DNA of 64,000 nucleotides from Takakia lepidozioides (Eukaryota; Streptophyta; Takakiopsida; Takakiales; Takakiaceae). A model generated the notes under the pieces. It was not told the origin of the DNA. It worked only from the letters and a program-made list of their open reading frames with translations, and ran no database searches. Both the position numbers and the translations under genes were made by a program. The stretch is from the NCBI GenBank assembly GCA_030704615.1, contig CM060732.1, positions 2,046,001 to 2,110,000 of the forward strand. Reading direction: 5' to 3'. Shown here in pieces: positions 63,395 through 64,000 of this stretch (positions are counted from its first letter, which is position 1; each line of letters starts with the position of its first letter).

Positions 63395-64000
63395 CAGTGT
63401 GCGTTGCCGCACACTGTTTCAGCTTCCAAATAGGGGTATTTTGAACATGACATTTGGCCCTATGTGGCACATTACCACATAAAAAAACAGGCAGAGAGGG
63501 GGCCAAGAAGCGGGCACAAACAGTGCGCGTTGCCACACACTGTTCGTGCTTCCAACTATGGGTGTATTGAGCATGCATACTGGCCCTGTTGGCCCAATTT
63601 TCACTTCAAAAAACAAGAAGAGAGGGGGCTCAAAATAGTATGCGTTGCCGCACACTGTTTGAGCTTCCAATAAAGGTTGGATTCAACCTGCCAGAGTGGC
63701 CCTAGGTGCGCGAATTTCACATCAAAAAACAAGCAAATAAGGGGCTCAAACAGTGTGCGTTGCCGCACACTGATTGAGCTTCCAATAAGGGGTGATTTGA
63801 ACATGGCATAGTGGCCCTAAGTGGCCAATTTTCAAATAAAAAAATAGGCAGTCAAGGGGGCACAAACAGTGTGCGTTGCCGCACACTGTTTGAGCTTCCA
63901 TTTCGGGGTGGATTCAACCTACCAGAGTGGCCCTAAGGGCCCAAATTTCACATGAAAAAACAAGCAGAGAGGGGGCTCAAAACAGTGTGCGTTGCCGCAC
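63395..64000. repeat. ~116-bp tandem hairpin array running off the window
   Basis: A palindrome CAGTGTGCG-TTGC-CGCACACTG, with small variants, starts at 63395, 63521, 63636, 63751, 63867 and 63983 (cut by the edge). Spacings are 126, 115, 115, 116 and 116. Between hairpins each unit repeats TTGAGCTTCCAATA, a GTGGCCCTA-type phrase, AATTTCACAT and an A run, then GAGAGGGGGCTC. It lies directly upstream of the first visible exon of copy 2, probably in its first intron or 5' flank. Confidence 0.9.

Noticed and set aside
63395-64000. CRISPR-like array of regularly spaced palindromes
   Set aside because: Spacers are themselves repeats of one another, the unit is ~116 bp, and the setting is eukaryotic with no cas genes. 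It is a tandem repeat.

Overview
The window is eukaryotic and almost certainly from a large, repeat-rich land-plant genome. The signs are phase-0 introns with GT..AG borders, plant CACTA transposase domains (TNP2, DUF4218, DUF4216, Transposase_24-like), a Tat/Athila-like gypsy element, a PPR-derived fragment of the plant PLS type, and a plant-type aldo-keto reductase remnant. PiggyBac sequence and this mix of elements point to a seed-free plant (fern, lycophyte or bryophyte) rather than a flowering plant; that is inference. I see no intact ordinary host gene and nothing prokaryotic. Two 500-N scaffolding gaps (9643-10142 and 55143-55642) break the sequence.

The dominant feature is a giant inverted repeat. 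Bases 1-9642 are the reverse complement of 43314-52979, and the left arm ends exactly at an N gap. Each arm carries, from its inner end outward: a basic/acidic ORF (gene A), a CACTA-type Transposase_24-like gene (gene B) split by an ~0.82-kb hAT-like element that contains a tRNA-derived SINE, an array of GCGAC..GTCGC palindromes, an aldo-keto reductase pseudogene, and a five-exon gene ending in a complete HECT ubiquitin-ligase domain. The HECT gene reads on beyond the right arm to 54440.

Between the arms, all coding remnants lie on the minus strand. In order they are: the C-terminal half of a DDE-like transposase (10.1-10.7 kb); a gypsy retrotransposon lacking integrase (11.2-17.1 kb); copy 1 of an unrecognised transposon-borne protein family (17.2-19.1 kb); a nest of inverted repeats enclosing captured gene fragments (19.2-25.2 kb); and a decayed CACTA transposon with a SET-domain ORF, TNP2 and DUF4216 (25-35.5 kb). 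The CACTA gene is split by a 3,935-bp element with 15-bp terminal inverted repeats and an exact 8-bp target duplication, which carries a higher-order tandem array derived from a PPR gene. Next come a long-TIR element whose ends are full of TTCATCC..GGATGAA hairpins (35.7-42 kb) and an array of palindromes set between homopolymers (42-43.3 kb). Beyond the right arm are a broken piggyBac transposase, the N-terminal half of a DDE-like transposase gene, copy 2 of the unrecognised protein family, and a 116-bp-period hairpin array running off the window.

The recurring theme is that several unrelated transposons each sit beside, or hold in an intron, an array of short palindromes with its own sequence but similar stem-loop design. 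In both places where they can be compared, the unrecognised gene lies upstream of DDE-transposase sequence on the same strand, so the two probably belong to one element type. That pair, together with the hairpin arrays and the transposon-associated HECT ligase, is the best candidate for an undescribed system here.
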